Notes under the pieces: generated by a model | The model's database searches: none | Told to the model about the DNA's origin: nothing | The model's input: the letters and a program-made list of their open reading frames with translations, nothing else | In this document: one piece after another, positions 19,844 to 28,226 of the stretch | How the letters are laid out: each line of letters opens with the position of its first letter | How positions within the stretch are numbered: the first letter of the stretch is position 1 | Made by a program: the position numbers and the translations under genes | Source: Slackia faecicanis | GTDB taxonomy: Bacteria; Actinomycetota; Coriobacteriia; Coriobacteriales; Eggerthellaceae | Direction: 5' to 3' | Length of the DNA stretch: 64,000 bases | Assembly: GCF_003725295.1 (NCBI RefSeq) | Contig: NZ_QICB01000003.1 | Coordinates: 62,001-126,000, forward strand

Positions 19844-19870
19844 GCGAAAAATGCCGTCGAACGACGGCAT
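19844..19870 (-). promoter_or_regulatory. Terminator-like hairpin in the sipW leader
   Basis: ATGCCGTCG and CGACGGCAT (19851-19859, 19862-19870) form a 9-bp stem followed on the minus strand by TTTTT. It lies 71-90 nt upstream of the sipW start codon with no minus-strand gene behind it, so conditional termination of the surface operon is plausible. Confidence 0.5.
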
Positions 19871-19909
19871 GTGCTTGCTGAAGCCGATTGAATTGCTAAA
19901 TGAGTCGCA

Positions 19910-19919
19910 CCCCCCCCCC
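19910..19919. repeat. Homopolymer tract, ten C (ten G on the sipW strand)
   Basis: An uninterrupted 10-nt C run 130 bp upstream of sipW. Such tracts slip during replication in many surface-gene promoters. A sequencing or assembly length error is possible. Confidence 0.7.
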
Positions 19920-20091
19920 GAACGATTTTCGTCCAGGAGGCACGAAATGAGCGCACGGGCCCAGAAAGGAAGAATCGCCGAAGGCGCATCGCTCGCGAAA
20001 GCGGTGCGTTCATTGCAGCCGACCGGCAGCAGAGCCTTCATGCGGAATCGCCCCCTTCATTTTCCGCACAGTAGTTACCAGAGTGTAAAAA

Positions 20092-20118
20092 GACAGACCG
20101 TCGGTCGGGCAGTCTGTC
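20092..20118. promoter_or_regulatory. Palindromic operator-like site
   Basis: GACCG-T-CGGTC (20096-20106) lies inside a wider inverted repeat GACAGAC...GTCTGTC (20092-20098, 20112-20118). The pattern resembles TetR-family operators, but no regulator gene adjoins it. Confidence 0.4.
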
Positions 20119-20539
20119 GTACGTGATGCAAGTGATTATTCAGATAAAGTCACTCCACTATGATAAGACTGTGGAAAATTTGTTGCAATATGGTTTCGGC
20201 AATCCGATGTTTTTCACCTTTCAATATTTAAACGGTAGCAAATCCGTGGTGAGCGGTATAAAAAGCGAAGTTTTTAACATTTTTCAGGCCTCTGCAGAAA
20301 ACAGGATGGCATTGCGCCGCTTTATCCAGCTTCTTCACGCGCGCGCATACGGCACGAATGGCGTTCAGTAAGCCGCCGAAACGAACAGCGCACCGGCCGC
20401 GTATCCGTAAAACCGCGAACGGCGCCTCGCACCGCTGCCGCGTGCAACGGCGAACGACGGCCGTCTTCCCGTCCATCGAATCAAGAATAATTCCGACCTT
20501 TAGCCGCCGCGCGAGTCGTGATGCCGTGCGCCGCCTTCC

Positions 20540-21964
20540 CTATCGCATCACGTCTTCCATGAGCGGCGTGGGCTCGCTCGACTTCTCATCGAGGTTCTTA
20601 TCCCATACGTAATGGCGCGTTTCGCGGGCGATCACGCCGCTGAGCAGCAGCACCACGATGATATTGGGAAGCGCCATGAAGGCATTGGCGATGTCGGACA
20701 CCGTCCACACCACGCCGCCCACGCCGATCGCGCCCAAAAACGCGGCCAGCACGTACAGCACCTGATACGGACGCAGCGCGCGGCGGCCGAACAGAAACGT
20801 TGCGCAGCGCGTGCCGTAATAGCTCCAGCCCAGCATGGTGGAATACGCGAACAAGATCATGCCGATCACCAGGATGGGCGTGCCCACGTACGGGATCGAG
20901 GCGAACGCGGCGCTCGTAAGCGCGGCGCCTTCGGAGAGATTGCCGGCCGTCACGATGCCGGGGTTGGCGAGCATGGTGGAAACCAGCACCACGCCCGTCA
21001 GCGCGCAGATGACCACGGTGTCCCAGAACGTGCCCGTCATGGAAACGAGCGCCTGACGCGCCGGATTGCGCGTAGCGGCGGCGGAGGCCACGATCGGAGC
21101 CGAGCCCAAGCCGCTCTCGTTAGAGAACAGGCCGCGCGCGCAGCCGAACTGCAAGGCAACCATGATGCCGCTGCCCACCGCGCCGCCGAACGCGGCCTTG
21201 GCGGTGAACGCGCATTCGAAGATCAGTTTGATGGCAGGCCAAACGTATTCCCAGTTCATGCCGATAATCACAATGCAACCCCATACGTAGGCGATAGCCA
21301 TGAACGGCACCAGCTTCGAGCACACGCGCGAAATGACCTTCACGCCGCCGAAAATGACGATCGACACCATGATCGCGATCGCCAGGCCCAACGCCCACAT
21401 AGGAATGCCCGGGAAGTTGGAGTCGATCACGCCCGCCATGGAGCTGGACTGCACGGCCGAGCCGATGCCCAGCGAAGCCACGCCCGCGAACAGCGCGAAT
21501 GCCACCGAACCCAGCTTAGCCCACCAGGGAATGGAGCCGTCGGCGCGCTTGAAGGCACGACGCCAGGCGTACATGGCGCCGCCGTGCATTTCGCCGTCGG
21601 CGTCTTTCACGCGGTATTTCACCGCGGCATAGACCTCGGAATATTTCGTGGCCATGCCGAACACGCCCGTGAGCCACATCCACAGCACGGCGCCCGGGCC
21701 GCCTGCAATGATCGCGGTGGCCACGCCGATGATATTGCCCGTGCCGATCGTGGCCGAAAGCGCGGTGGTCAGCGCGCCGAACTGGCTGATGTCGCCTTCT
21801 GCATCAGGGTCTGCCGTCACCGACAGCTTGATGGCCTGAGGCAGCTTGCGTTGGATGAATCGCGTACGCACGGTCAGATAAACGTGCGATCCCAACAAGA
21901 TCACGATCGTGAGCGGACCCCACACCCAGCTGTCAACCAGATCGATCACACCGACGATATCCAT
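20540..21964 (-). CDS. AGCS-family amino acid:cation symporter (copy 1)
   Basis: 474 residues from an ATG preceded by AAGGAG. It matches the alanine/glycine:cation symporter family throughout: N-terminal VWGPLTIVILLGSHVYLTVRTRFIQRKLPQA, the core GTGNIIGVATAIIAGGPGAVLWMW, GGAVGSGIMVALQFGCARGLFSNESGLGSAPI, and a final WTVSDIANAFMALPNIIVVLLLSG. It imports alanine, glycine or a related amino acid with sodium or protons. A close paralogue lies 4.2 kb away, beyond nrdG/nrdD, and one 103-bp segment is nearly identical between them. No clear terminator is seen after it. Confidence 0.92.
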   Translation of the reverse strand: MDIVGVIDLVDSWVWGPLTIVILLGSHVYLTVRTRFIQRKLPQAIKLSVTADPDAEGDISQFGALTTALSATIGTGNIIGVATAIIAGGPGAVLWMWLTGVFGMATKYSEVYAAVKYRVKDADGEMHGGAMYAWRRAFKRADGSIPWWAKLGSVAFALFAGVASLGIGSAVQSSSMAGVIDSNFPGIPMWALGLAIAIMVSIVIFGGVKVISRVCSKLVPFMAIAYVWGCIVIIGMNWEYVWPAIKLIFECAFTAKAAFGGAVGSGIMVALQFGCARGLFSNESGLGSAPIVASAAATRNPARQALVSMTGTFWDTVVICALTGVVLVSTMLANPGIVTAGNLSEGAALTSAAFASIPYVGTPILVIGMILFAYSTMLGWSYYGTRCATFLFGRRALRPYQVLYVLAAFLGAIGVGGVVWTVSDIANAFMALPNIIVVLLLSGVIARETRHYVWDKNLDEKSSEPTPLMEDVMR

Positions 21965-22177
21965 GGCGGCTCCTTCGTGATGGTGCGCCCGCAGGCGCGT
22001 CGTCGCGAGAAACGCCGGCGCAGCGCGGCGCCGGAAAGTTCGCACGATTATACGAATGCACCCGCCACCTGCAACGCTTTAGCGCGCAAAAGCGCTTATT
22101 CGACGGCGAAAGGGGCCCGCATGGACAACGAAACGCGCCTCACGCCGCCCGCCGACGGCGGGCGGCGCGCACAGAAG

Positions 22178-24703
22178 TCAGACGCGCTGAGGCGCAGCCT
22201 CGGAAAGGGCGGCCATGATCGCGGGCATGCCGGCCGCCGCATCCACAGACCCGTCGGCGGCCACGAACAAAAGCGTCGGCGCGGCCATGATGCCGAGCCG
22301 GTCAGCGACCGCCCGGGCGCGCGCGTCGTCATCGATGCGCAGCTCGCGATAGGCGATTCCCGCCGAAGAAAGCAGAGGCTTCACCCTGCGGCAATTCGGG
22401 CACGCGGCCGTGGTGACCAGGTACGAACCCGGTTTCAGACCGCATGCGTCCGCCGGAAGCGGACCGTTTTCGCTCGCTTTGCCGAACACGGGGGCCGTGC
22501 CCGCGAAGCCGCCCTGAACGCGCCCGTCGCGGGCGCCACAGGGCGCCGCGTCTTCCCCGGCGTCAATGCCGAAGGTCGCGTTGCGCATCGTGCTTTCGGG
22601 CGGCATGAACGGCGCTTCGCCCTTCGTCAAGCGCGACGCAGACGGCGCGTATTCCATGCGATCGACGTATTCCTGCGCCTTGCCTTCGTTCCAATTCTTC
22701 AGCGGACGGTAATAGCCCGTGATGCGGCTGTATACCTCGGTCTCGGCGCCGCACTGCGGGCAAACATGCTGCTCGCCCGCAAGGTAGCCGTGGGTGCGGC
22801 ACACCGAATACGTGGGCGACAGCGTGTAATACGGCAAGCAGTAGTTCTCGGCGATCGCGCGCACCAGCTGCGCCGCGGCACGCCAATCGGGCAGCTTCTC
22901 GCCCAGGAAGGCATGAAACACCGTGCCCGAGGTGTAGCGCGTCTGCAAGTCGTCTTGCACGTCGAGCGCGCTGAACACGTCGTCGGTATAGCCCACGGGC
23001 AGATGCGAGCTGTTGGTGTAATACGGCGTGCCTTGCCCGCCCGCGCACACGATGTCGGGAAACTGCTCTTTGTCGTGTTTGGCCAAGCGGTACGACGTGC
23101 TTTCGGCGGGCGTGGCCTCCAGGTTGTACAGGTCGCCGTAGCGTTCCTGATACACCACCAGGCGCTCGCGCATGTGGTCGAGCACCTGCGCGGCGAATTC
23201 CTGCGCACGCGGGTCGGTCAGATCGCAGCGAAGCCAGCTCGCGTTGAGCGCGGCCTCGTTCATGCCCACCAGCCCGATCGTGGAGAAGTGGTTGCCGAAA
23301 CCGCCCAGATAGCGCTTCGTGTAGGGATAGAGCCCCGCATCGAGCAGCTGCGAAACCACCGTGCGCTTCGTCTTGAGCGAACGCGCGGCGATATCCATCA
23401 TATGGTCGAGGCGCGCGTAGAAATCGGCCTCGTCGGCGGCAAGGTAGGCGATGCGCGGCAGGTTCACCGTGACCACGCCGATGCTGCCCGTGCTCTCTCC
23501 GCTGCCGAAGTAACCGCCCGATTTCTTGCGCAGCTCGCGCAGGTCGAGGCGCAGGCGGCAGCACATGGAGCGCACATCGGAGGGCTCCATGTCGGAATTC
23601 ACGTAGTTGCTGAAGTACGGCGTGCCGTATTTCGAGGTCATTTCGAACAGCAGGCGGTTGTTTTCGGTGTCGCTCCAGTCGAAATCGCGCGTGACCGAAT
23701 ACGTGGGAATGGGGTATTGAAAACCGCGGCCCTCGGCGTCACCTTCGATCATGACCTCGATGAACGCCTTGTTCACCATGTCCATCTCGCGCGCGCAGTC
23801 GCCGTAGGTGAAATCCTGCGGCTCGCCGCCCACGACGGCGGGCACGTCGCGCAGGTCGGGCGGGCACGTCCAATCGAGCGTGATGTTGGAAAACGGCGCC
23901 TGGGTTCCCCAGCGGCTCGGCGTGTTCACGCCGTAGACGAAGCTTTCGACGCAGTGCTTGGTTTCTTCGTAGCTCAGATCGTCCGCACGCACGAACGGGG
24001 CCAAATAGGTGTCGAAGCTCGAAAACGCCTGGGCGCCCGCCCATTCGTTCTGCATGATGCCCAAGAAGTTGACCATCTGGTTGCACAGGCTGGCCAGATG
24101 CTTGGCGGGCTTGGAAGAAATCTTGCCGGGCACGCCGCCCAGGCCCTCTTCGATCAGCTGACGCAGCGACCAGCCCGCGCAATAACCCGTGAGCATGGAC
24201 AGGTCGTGCAGGTGGATGTCGGCATTGCGGTGCGCCTGGGCCGCTTCGGCATCGTAGACCTCGGACAGCCAGTAGTTCGCCGTGATCGCGCCCGAATTGG
24301 ACAAGATCAAGCCGCCGACGGAATAGGTGACGGTGGCGTTTTCCTTCACGCGCCAGTCTTCGATCTTGAGGTAGCCGTCCACGAGCTTTTTGTAGTCGAG
24401 CAACGTGTCGCGCGTGTTGCGCACGTTCTCGCGCTGGCGGCGGTACAGGATGTAGGCCTTGGCCACGTCGGCATAGCCCGCTTCGGAGAGCACCTCTTCC
24501 ACGCTGTCTTGAATCTGCTCGACGCCGATCAGGCCGTTTTCGATCTTACGCTCGAAATGCGCCGTCACGTTGAGCGCCAGCATATCGATGACCGTGGGAT
24601 GGTGGTTCTTTTCGCACGCCCGGAAGGCTTTGGAGATAGCCGCCGATATCTTCGCGATGTCGAAGGCGACGACGGCGCCGTCGCGCTTGATGACCTGGTA
24701 CAT
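22178..24703 (-). CDS. nrdD: Anaerobic class III ribonucleoside-triphosphate reductase fused to a glutaredoxin-like domain
   Basis: 841 residues, ~100-130 longer than usual NrdD. Residues ~1-90 form an ATP-cone (MYQVIKRDGAVVAFDIAKI). The ten-stranded barrel follows. A zinc site is formed by C-x-x-H...CPQCG near residue 635, and the glycyl-radical loop is RITGYYRPLKNWN with Gly663. The C-terminal ~90 residues form an added thioredoxin/glutaredoxin-like domain with CPNC at 768-771 and a cis-Pro type motif MAAPTLLFV. The enzyme makes dNTPs without oxygen. The fused redox domain suggests a thiol reductant instead of formate, as known for the NrdD2 subgroup; this is inference. Its activase NrdG is encoded upstream on the same strand, and two NrdR boxes precede this gene. 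Confidence 0.93.
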   Translation of the reverse strand: MYQVIKRDGAVVAFDIAKISAAISKAFRACEKNHHPTVIDMLALNVTAHFERKIENGLIGVEQIQDSVEEVLSEAGYADVAKAYILYRRQRENVRNTRDTLLDYKKLVDGYLKIEDWRVKENATVTYSVGGLILSNSGAITANYWLSEVYDAEAAQAHRNADIHLHDLSMLTGYCAGWSLRQLIEEGLGGVPGKISSKPAKHLASLCNQMVNFLGIMQNEWAGAQAFSSFDTYLAPFVRADDLSYEETKHCVESFVYGVNTPSRWGTQAPFSNITLDWTCPPDLRDVPAVVGGEPQDFTYGDCAREMDMVNKAFIEVMIEGDAEGRGFQYPIPTYSVTRDFDWSDTENNRLLFEMTSKYGTPYFSNYVNSDMEPSDVRSMCCRLRLDLRELRKKSGGYFGSGESTGSIGVVTVNLPRIAYLAADEADFYARLDHMMDIAARSLKTKRTVVSQLLDAGLYPYTKRYLGGFGNHFSTIGLVGMNEAALNASWLRCDLTDPRAQEFAAQVLDHMRERLVVYQERYGDLYNLEATPAESTSYRLAKHDKEQFPDIVCAGGQGTPYYTNSSHLPVGYTDDVFSALDVQDDLQTRYTSGTVFHAFLGEKLPDWRAAAQLVRAIAENYCLPYYTLSPTYSVCRTHGYLAGEQHVCPQCGAETEVYSRITGYYRPLKNWNEGKAQEYVDRMEYAPSASRLTKGEAPFMPPESTMRNATFGIDAGEDAAPCGARDGRVQGGFAGTAPVFGKASENGPLPADACGLKPGSYLVTTAACPNCRRVKPLLSSAGIAYRELRIDDDARARAVADRLGIMAAPTLLFVAADGSVDAAAGMPAIMAALSEAAPQRV

Positions 24704-25141
24704 GATTCCCGCCTTTCGCTCGTGATGTCCACGATGATAACGACAGGAAAATTCAATTCAATATCTTGCAATGCCAAATGGTCAGAAGCACAACATATGG
24801 TGGTAGCAAGGCGTATTCAAGCGCACCTGGGCAAATGCCGCCCGCCGAAAAAGCATCACGCCGTCCGCCGTCGACGAACGGCGAGGGGAAACGTGCCGAA
24901 ACCGCGGGCAGACGGCGAACAGACGCCTGCGGCGCGGGCGGGACGCGGCGACCGAGCGGCGGGCGGGCAAACGCGGCACGGACAGCGGGCTGCGGATTCG
25001 ATGGCCGCATCGCCCGCGAACAGCAGCAGACGGATGCGCGAGCCAACGAGGACGCAGGCCGCGATCGGACTTGCCGCGCGGCGCAACGGGCGAACGGCGA
25101 GAGACGTTCGCGAGACACTCGATTCGCGGCAGACGGGCAGC
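24704..25141. other. Intergenic region between nrdG and nrdD
   Basis: 438 bp. The 100 bp next to nrdD are AT-rich and hold the NrdR boxes. The remaining ~340 bp are GC-rich with a hairpin near 24865-24890 followed distally by five T on the minus strand, perhaps a weak end to the nrdG transcript. No gene is supported. Confidence 0.5.
24756..24803 (-). promoter_or_regulatory. Tandem NrdR boxes upstream of nrdD
   Basis: Two 16-bp sites read on the minus strand as CCACCATATGTTGTGC (24788-24803) and TTGCAAGATATTGAAT (24756-24771). Their cores match the NrdR consensus CwATATaTwG at about 8 and 9 of 10 positions. Centres are 32 bp apart, three helical turns, the usual NrdR arrangement. NrdR represses reductase genes when dATP is plentiful. 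Confidence 0.7.
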
Positions 25142-25984
25142 CTACACCCCGCGCAGGCGGACGAACGGGGCGCGCTCGGCGAGCCGTTCGGCTATGCGGG
25201 CCATCTCGGCCTCATCGTAGGCGCTCAGCCTTCCCTGCCCCGCAAGCACGTTGGGCGAGTCGACATAACGCTGCAGATACCACGCCCGCGCGCCACACAA
25301 CGCGTCGGCCATGGCTTCGAGGCATTCCGCATCGTGCAGCTCGCGCACCACGGTGGTGCGGAATTCGTAGGGCACGGACCCTTCCATCAACATGCGGGCG
25401 CTTTCCCGCACGGCGCGCACCGCGGCGGGCGCCGCATCGGCGCGAAGGCCGGCCGCTTCGGCATAACGCCGCCAGCTCGACTTCACGTCCATGGCCGCAT
25501 AGTCGATCAAACCCGCATCGAGCAGCGCCGCCAAGTGCTGCGGATGGACGCCGTTGGTATCGAGCTTCACCCGATACCCCATGCCTTTGATACGCGCGCA
25601 GAAATCAGGCAGGTCGCTTCTGAGCAGCGGCTCTCCCCCTGTGATGCAAACACCCTGCAGCACGCCGCGGCGCTTGTCCAGAAAGGCCCAGAAGGCGTCT
25701 TCGCCAACCGAGGGAAAACCCGCGTCTGCGCCGGACATGCCGCCGTCCGCCGCGCAGGAAGGCCGCGGGTTCGCCACACAAGGCGCGCCGTGCGCGCTGC
25801 TCGTGCCGCTCGCACCGCCGGCCGCACCGCCGGCCGCAGCGCCCGCCGCGGCCGCGCGCCCGATCACGAGCGAGCCGTTATGGCAGAACGGGCAGCGGAA
25901 GTCGCAGCCCGGCACGAATACCGTGGCCGCCAAGACGCCCGGATAATCCACCAGCGAAAGCTTCTGCAATCCCGCTATATGCAT
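25142..25984 (-). CDS. nrdG: Anaerobic ribonucleotide reductase activating protein (radical SAM)
   Basis: 280 residues from an ATG preceded by AAAGGGGAG. The N-terminal MHIAGLQKLSLVDYPG and VFVPGCDFRCPFCHNG give the CxxxCxxC motif that holds the [4Fe-4S] cluster for S-adenosylmethionine cleavage. VCITGGEPLL is the SAM-binding GGE motif, and VKLDTNGVHP follows. The enzyme places the glycyl radical on NrdD. Between the Cys motif and the GGE motif sits an insertion of ~50 residues made of Ala/Gly repeats, then a Cys/Pro-rich piece, longer than in typical NrdG. A terminator separates it from the symporter gene upstream, so it likely has its own promoter. Confidence 0.9.
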   Translation of the reverse strand: MHIAGLQKLSLVDYPGVLAATVFVPGCDFRCPFCHNGSLVIGRAAAAGAAAGGAAGGASGTSSAHGAPCVANPRPSCAADGGMSGADAGFPSVGEDAFWAFLDKRRGVLQGVCITGGEPLLRSDLPDFCARIKGMGYRVKLDTNGVHPQHLAALLDAGLIDYAAMDVKSSWRRYAEAAGLRADAAPAAVRAVRESARMLMEGSVPYEFRTTVVRELHDAECLEAMADALCGARAWYLQRYVDSPNVLAGQGRLSAYDEAEMARIAERLAERAPFVRLRGV

Positions 25985-26102
25985 GAGCTCCCCTTTCCGC
26001 ACGGCCCTTTCTTCTCCTATACCCCTGCCGAATGCGGCGCGCCCTGCGCGCTCGGTACGCGGGCGCCCTTCTTCCGCGCTCGGGCGATCCGCGCCGCAAC
26101 GC

Positions 26103-26152
26103 AAAAACCTCCCGCCTCCGAGCCGCCATGCGGCCCGAAAGACGGGAGGTTA
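26103..26152 (-). terminator. Rho-independent terminator of symporter copy 2
   Basis: 9-bp arms AACCTCCCG and CGGGAGGTT (26106-26114, 26143-26151) are followed on the minus strand by T residues. It separates the symporter gene from nrdG. Confidence 0.75.
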
Positions 26153-26193
26153 ATTCGTTCGTTAACGGCAAAGACAAACCGATCGAAGACGCG

Positions 26194-27612
26194 CTATTTG
26201 GCCTCGATGACGGGAATCTCTTCCTCATAGGCCTCGTCCAGATGGCCTTCGTAAACGTAGTGCTTGGTCTCGCGCGCGATCATGCCCGAAAGCAGCAGCA
26301 CCATGATGATGTTAGGCACCGCCATGAGCGCGTTGCCGATGTCGGAGACGACCCACACCATATCGCCCACGCCGACCGCACCCAAGAAGCCCACGATGAC
26401 GTAGAGGATCTGGTAGGGGCGTACGGCCTTGCGGCCGAACAGGTAAGTGGCGCAGCGGTTGCCGTAGTAGCTCCAACCCAGAATGGTGGAGTATGCGAAG
26501 CTGATCATGCCGATCACCAGGATAGGCGTGCCCACATACGGAATCGTGGCGAAGGCCGCGCTGGCGAGCGCCGCGCCTTCCTTGATGCCGCCGCCTTCGA
26601 TGAGGCCGGGGTTGGCAAGCATAGTGGAAATGAGCACGATGCCGGTGATGGCGCAGATCACAACGGTGGACCAGAAGGTGCCGGTCATGGCCACGAGCGC
26701 CTGGCGGGCGGGGTTCTTCGTCGCGGCGGCCGCGGCCACGATCGGGGCCGAGCCCAGGCCGCTCTCGTTGGAGAACAGGCCGCGCGCACAGCCGAACTGC
26801 AAGGCAACCATGATGCCGCTGCCCACCGCGCCGCCGAACGCGGCCTTGGCGGTGAACGCGCATTCGAAGATCAAGCCGAACGCGGGAACGATGTATTCCC
26901 AGTTGTAGGCCATGATCACGAAGCAGCCCACGGTGTAGGCGATGGCCATGAAGGGAACGAGCTTCTCGCACACGGTGGAAACCGTCTTCACGCCGCCGAA
27001 GATGACGAGCGAGACCAATACGGCGATAGCCAGCGCGATCGCCCACTCGGGGATGCCCGGAAAATTGGCCTCGATGATGCCGGTCATGGCCGCGGATTGC
27101 ACGGCGGAACCGGTGCCGATGGTGGCCACGATGGCGAACAGCGCGAACGACACGGCGCCCAGCTTGGCCCACCACGGAATGGAGCCGTCCTTGCGTTTGA
27201 AGGCGCGCTCCCACGCATACATGGCGCCGCCGAGCATTTCGCCCTTATGGTCTTTGACGCGATACTTCACCGCGGCGTAGACCTCGGAATACTTGGTGGC
27301 GATGCCGAACACGCCCGTGAGCCACATCCAGAACACGGCGCCCGGGCCGCCCGCGATGATCGCGGTGGCCACGCCTACGATCGAGCCGGTGCCGATGGTG
27401 CCCGCCAGGGCGGTGACCAGGGCGCCGAACTGGCTCACGTCGCCTTCGCTGCCCTCGTCTTTGACGACGGACATCTTGATGGCCTGCGGCAGCTTGCGCT
27501 GAATGAAACCCGTACGAATAGTCAGAAAGATGTGGGAGCCCAGCAGCAATGCGATCATGAGCGGACCCCAAACGACGGCATCGATCTGGTTGAGTATGCC
27601 GACAATGTCCAT
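26194..27612 (-). CDS. AGCS-family amino acid:cation symporter (copy 2)
   Basis: 472 residues; the ATG is preceded by GGGGGAAGG. It is collinear with copy 1 (20540-21964) over the whole length, differing mainly in the loop after the third helix and in the tail YVYEGHLDEAYEEEIPVIEAK. The core motifs GTGSIVGVATAIIAGGPGAVFWMW and GGAVGSGIMVALQFGCARGLFSNESGLGSAP are present. The two genes probably arose by duplication and may differ in substrate or expression. This copy ends in a clear terminator before nrdG. Confidence 0.92.
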   Translation of the reverse strand: MDIVGILNQIDAVVWGPLMIALLLGSHIFLTIRTGFIQRKLPQAIKMSVVKDEGSEGDVSQFGALVTALAGTIGTGSIVGVATAIIAGGPGAVFWMWLTGVFGIATKYSEVYAAVKYRVKDHKGEMLGGAMYAWERAFKRKDGSIPWWAKLGAVSFALFAIVATIGTGSAVQSAAMTGIIEANFPGIPEWAIALAIAVLVSLVIFGGVKTVSTVCEKLVPFMAIAYTVGCFVIMAYNWEYIVPAFGLIFECAFTAKAAFGGAVGSGIMVALQFGCARGLFSNESGLGSAPIVAAAAATKNPARQALVAMTGTFWSTVVICAITGIVLISTMLANPGLIEGGGIKEGAALASAAFATIPYVGTPILVIGMISFAYSTILGWSYYGNRCATYLFGRKAVRPYQILYVIVGFLGAVGVGDMVWVVSDIGNALMAVPNIIMVLLLSGMIARETKHYVYEGHLDEAYEEEIPVIEAK

Positions 27613-27905
27613 ATAACAGCCTTCCCCCGGTTGCACTGTAGCGATGCATTGTACGCCTGGCCGCTCGCGGCCCTGCATGAGAAGTGAATCAAAACGGAAC
27701 TCGGCGCATAAAAACAGAAGTCAGGCAGGAAAAAGGCGTTTTGCCGTGCATATAAAACCGTTCGCCGATTCATGTGAAGCGTTCTCTTGTGAACATGGTG
27801 CCGCCCTTCTACCGGCGTCGCGCGCCTGCACGCATGCGATCCGGGATTTTCGCACAAGAAAACGGCGGGCGGCGCATAAGGGGTTTCGAACGCGGCGGGC
27901 GGTGC

Positions 27906-27911
27906 TACAAT
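27906..27911 (+). promoter_or_regulatory. Promoter -10 box of the riboflavin transporter transcript
   Basis: TACAAT lies 14 bp upstream of the FMN riboswitch, so the transcript would begin at or near the aptamer. The -35 region is weak (TTTCGA at 16-bp spacing). Confidence 0.55.
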
Positions 27912-27924
27912 AACCGGCATGAAT

Positions 27925-28081
27925 TCTGTTTCAGGGCGGGGCGAAATTCCCCACTGGCGGTAACCGGCACGGCGCGCAGCGCCCCCGGAAGTCCGCGACC
28001 CCGATGCGGCCCTCGGGCCGGGTCGGGCTGATTCGGTGAGAATCCGATACCAACGGTCACAGTCCGGATGGAAGAGGCAGA
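27925..28081 (+). ncRNA. FMN riboswitch (RFN element)
   Basis: The conserved pieces occur in order: AGGGCGGGGCGAAATTCCCC, ACTGGCGGTAA, AGTCCGCGACCC, then GATTCGGTGAGAATCCGATA, CCAACGGTCACAGTCC and GGATGGAAGAGGCAGA. TCTG and CAGA close the basal stem. It binds FMN and lowers expression of the riboflavin importer downstream when FMN is plentiful. A terminator follows 50 nt later. Confidence 0.95.
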
Positions 28082-28131
28082 GTTCGCACGACATCGCGTT
28101 CCGGCACGACCGGACCGTTTTCATGCGAATG

Positions 28132-28171
28132 ACAAGCCCGTATTGGAATTCATACGGGCTTGTTTCTTTTT
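28132..28171 (+). terminator. Riboswitch expression-platform terminator
   Basis: 12-bp arms ACAAGCCCGTAT and ATACGGGCTTGT with an 8-nt loop, then a T-rich tail (TTTCTTTTT). Its position between the FMN aptamer and ribU fits transcriptional control. Confidence 0.88.
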
Positions 28172-28226
28172 CCGCGAGACAAGAAGCAATTCCGACAGGC
28201 ACCCGTCTCGCAGAAAAGAGGCCGTC

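Larger units (their letters stand above)
19781..20539. other. Intergenic regulatory region upstream of sipW, no supported gene
   Basis: 759 bp. It holds the sipW leader with a terminator-like hairpin and a run of ten C (G on the sipW strand), both listed separately, and a palindromic operator-like site near 20096. The stretch 20120-20330 is clearly richer in A/T than its neighbours. An 82-codon frame at 20123-20371 has no ribosome site or recognisable product, so I do not call it a gene. Confidence 0.6.

Noticed and set aside
20123-20371. 82-codon frame in the AT-rich island upstream of sipW
   Set aside because: No ribosome site, no recognisable family, and it overlaps an operator-like region; kept only as an intergenic note.
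24753-25118. 121-codon minus-strand frame between nrdG and nrdD
   Set aside because: Arg/Ala/Pro-rich shadow composition, overlaps the NrdR boxes, no ribosome site.
20612-26230. 1872-codon open frame on the plus strand
   Set aside because: It runs antisense across a symporter, nrdD and nrdG, all of which have clear motifs; composition is Arg/His/Ala-rich.
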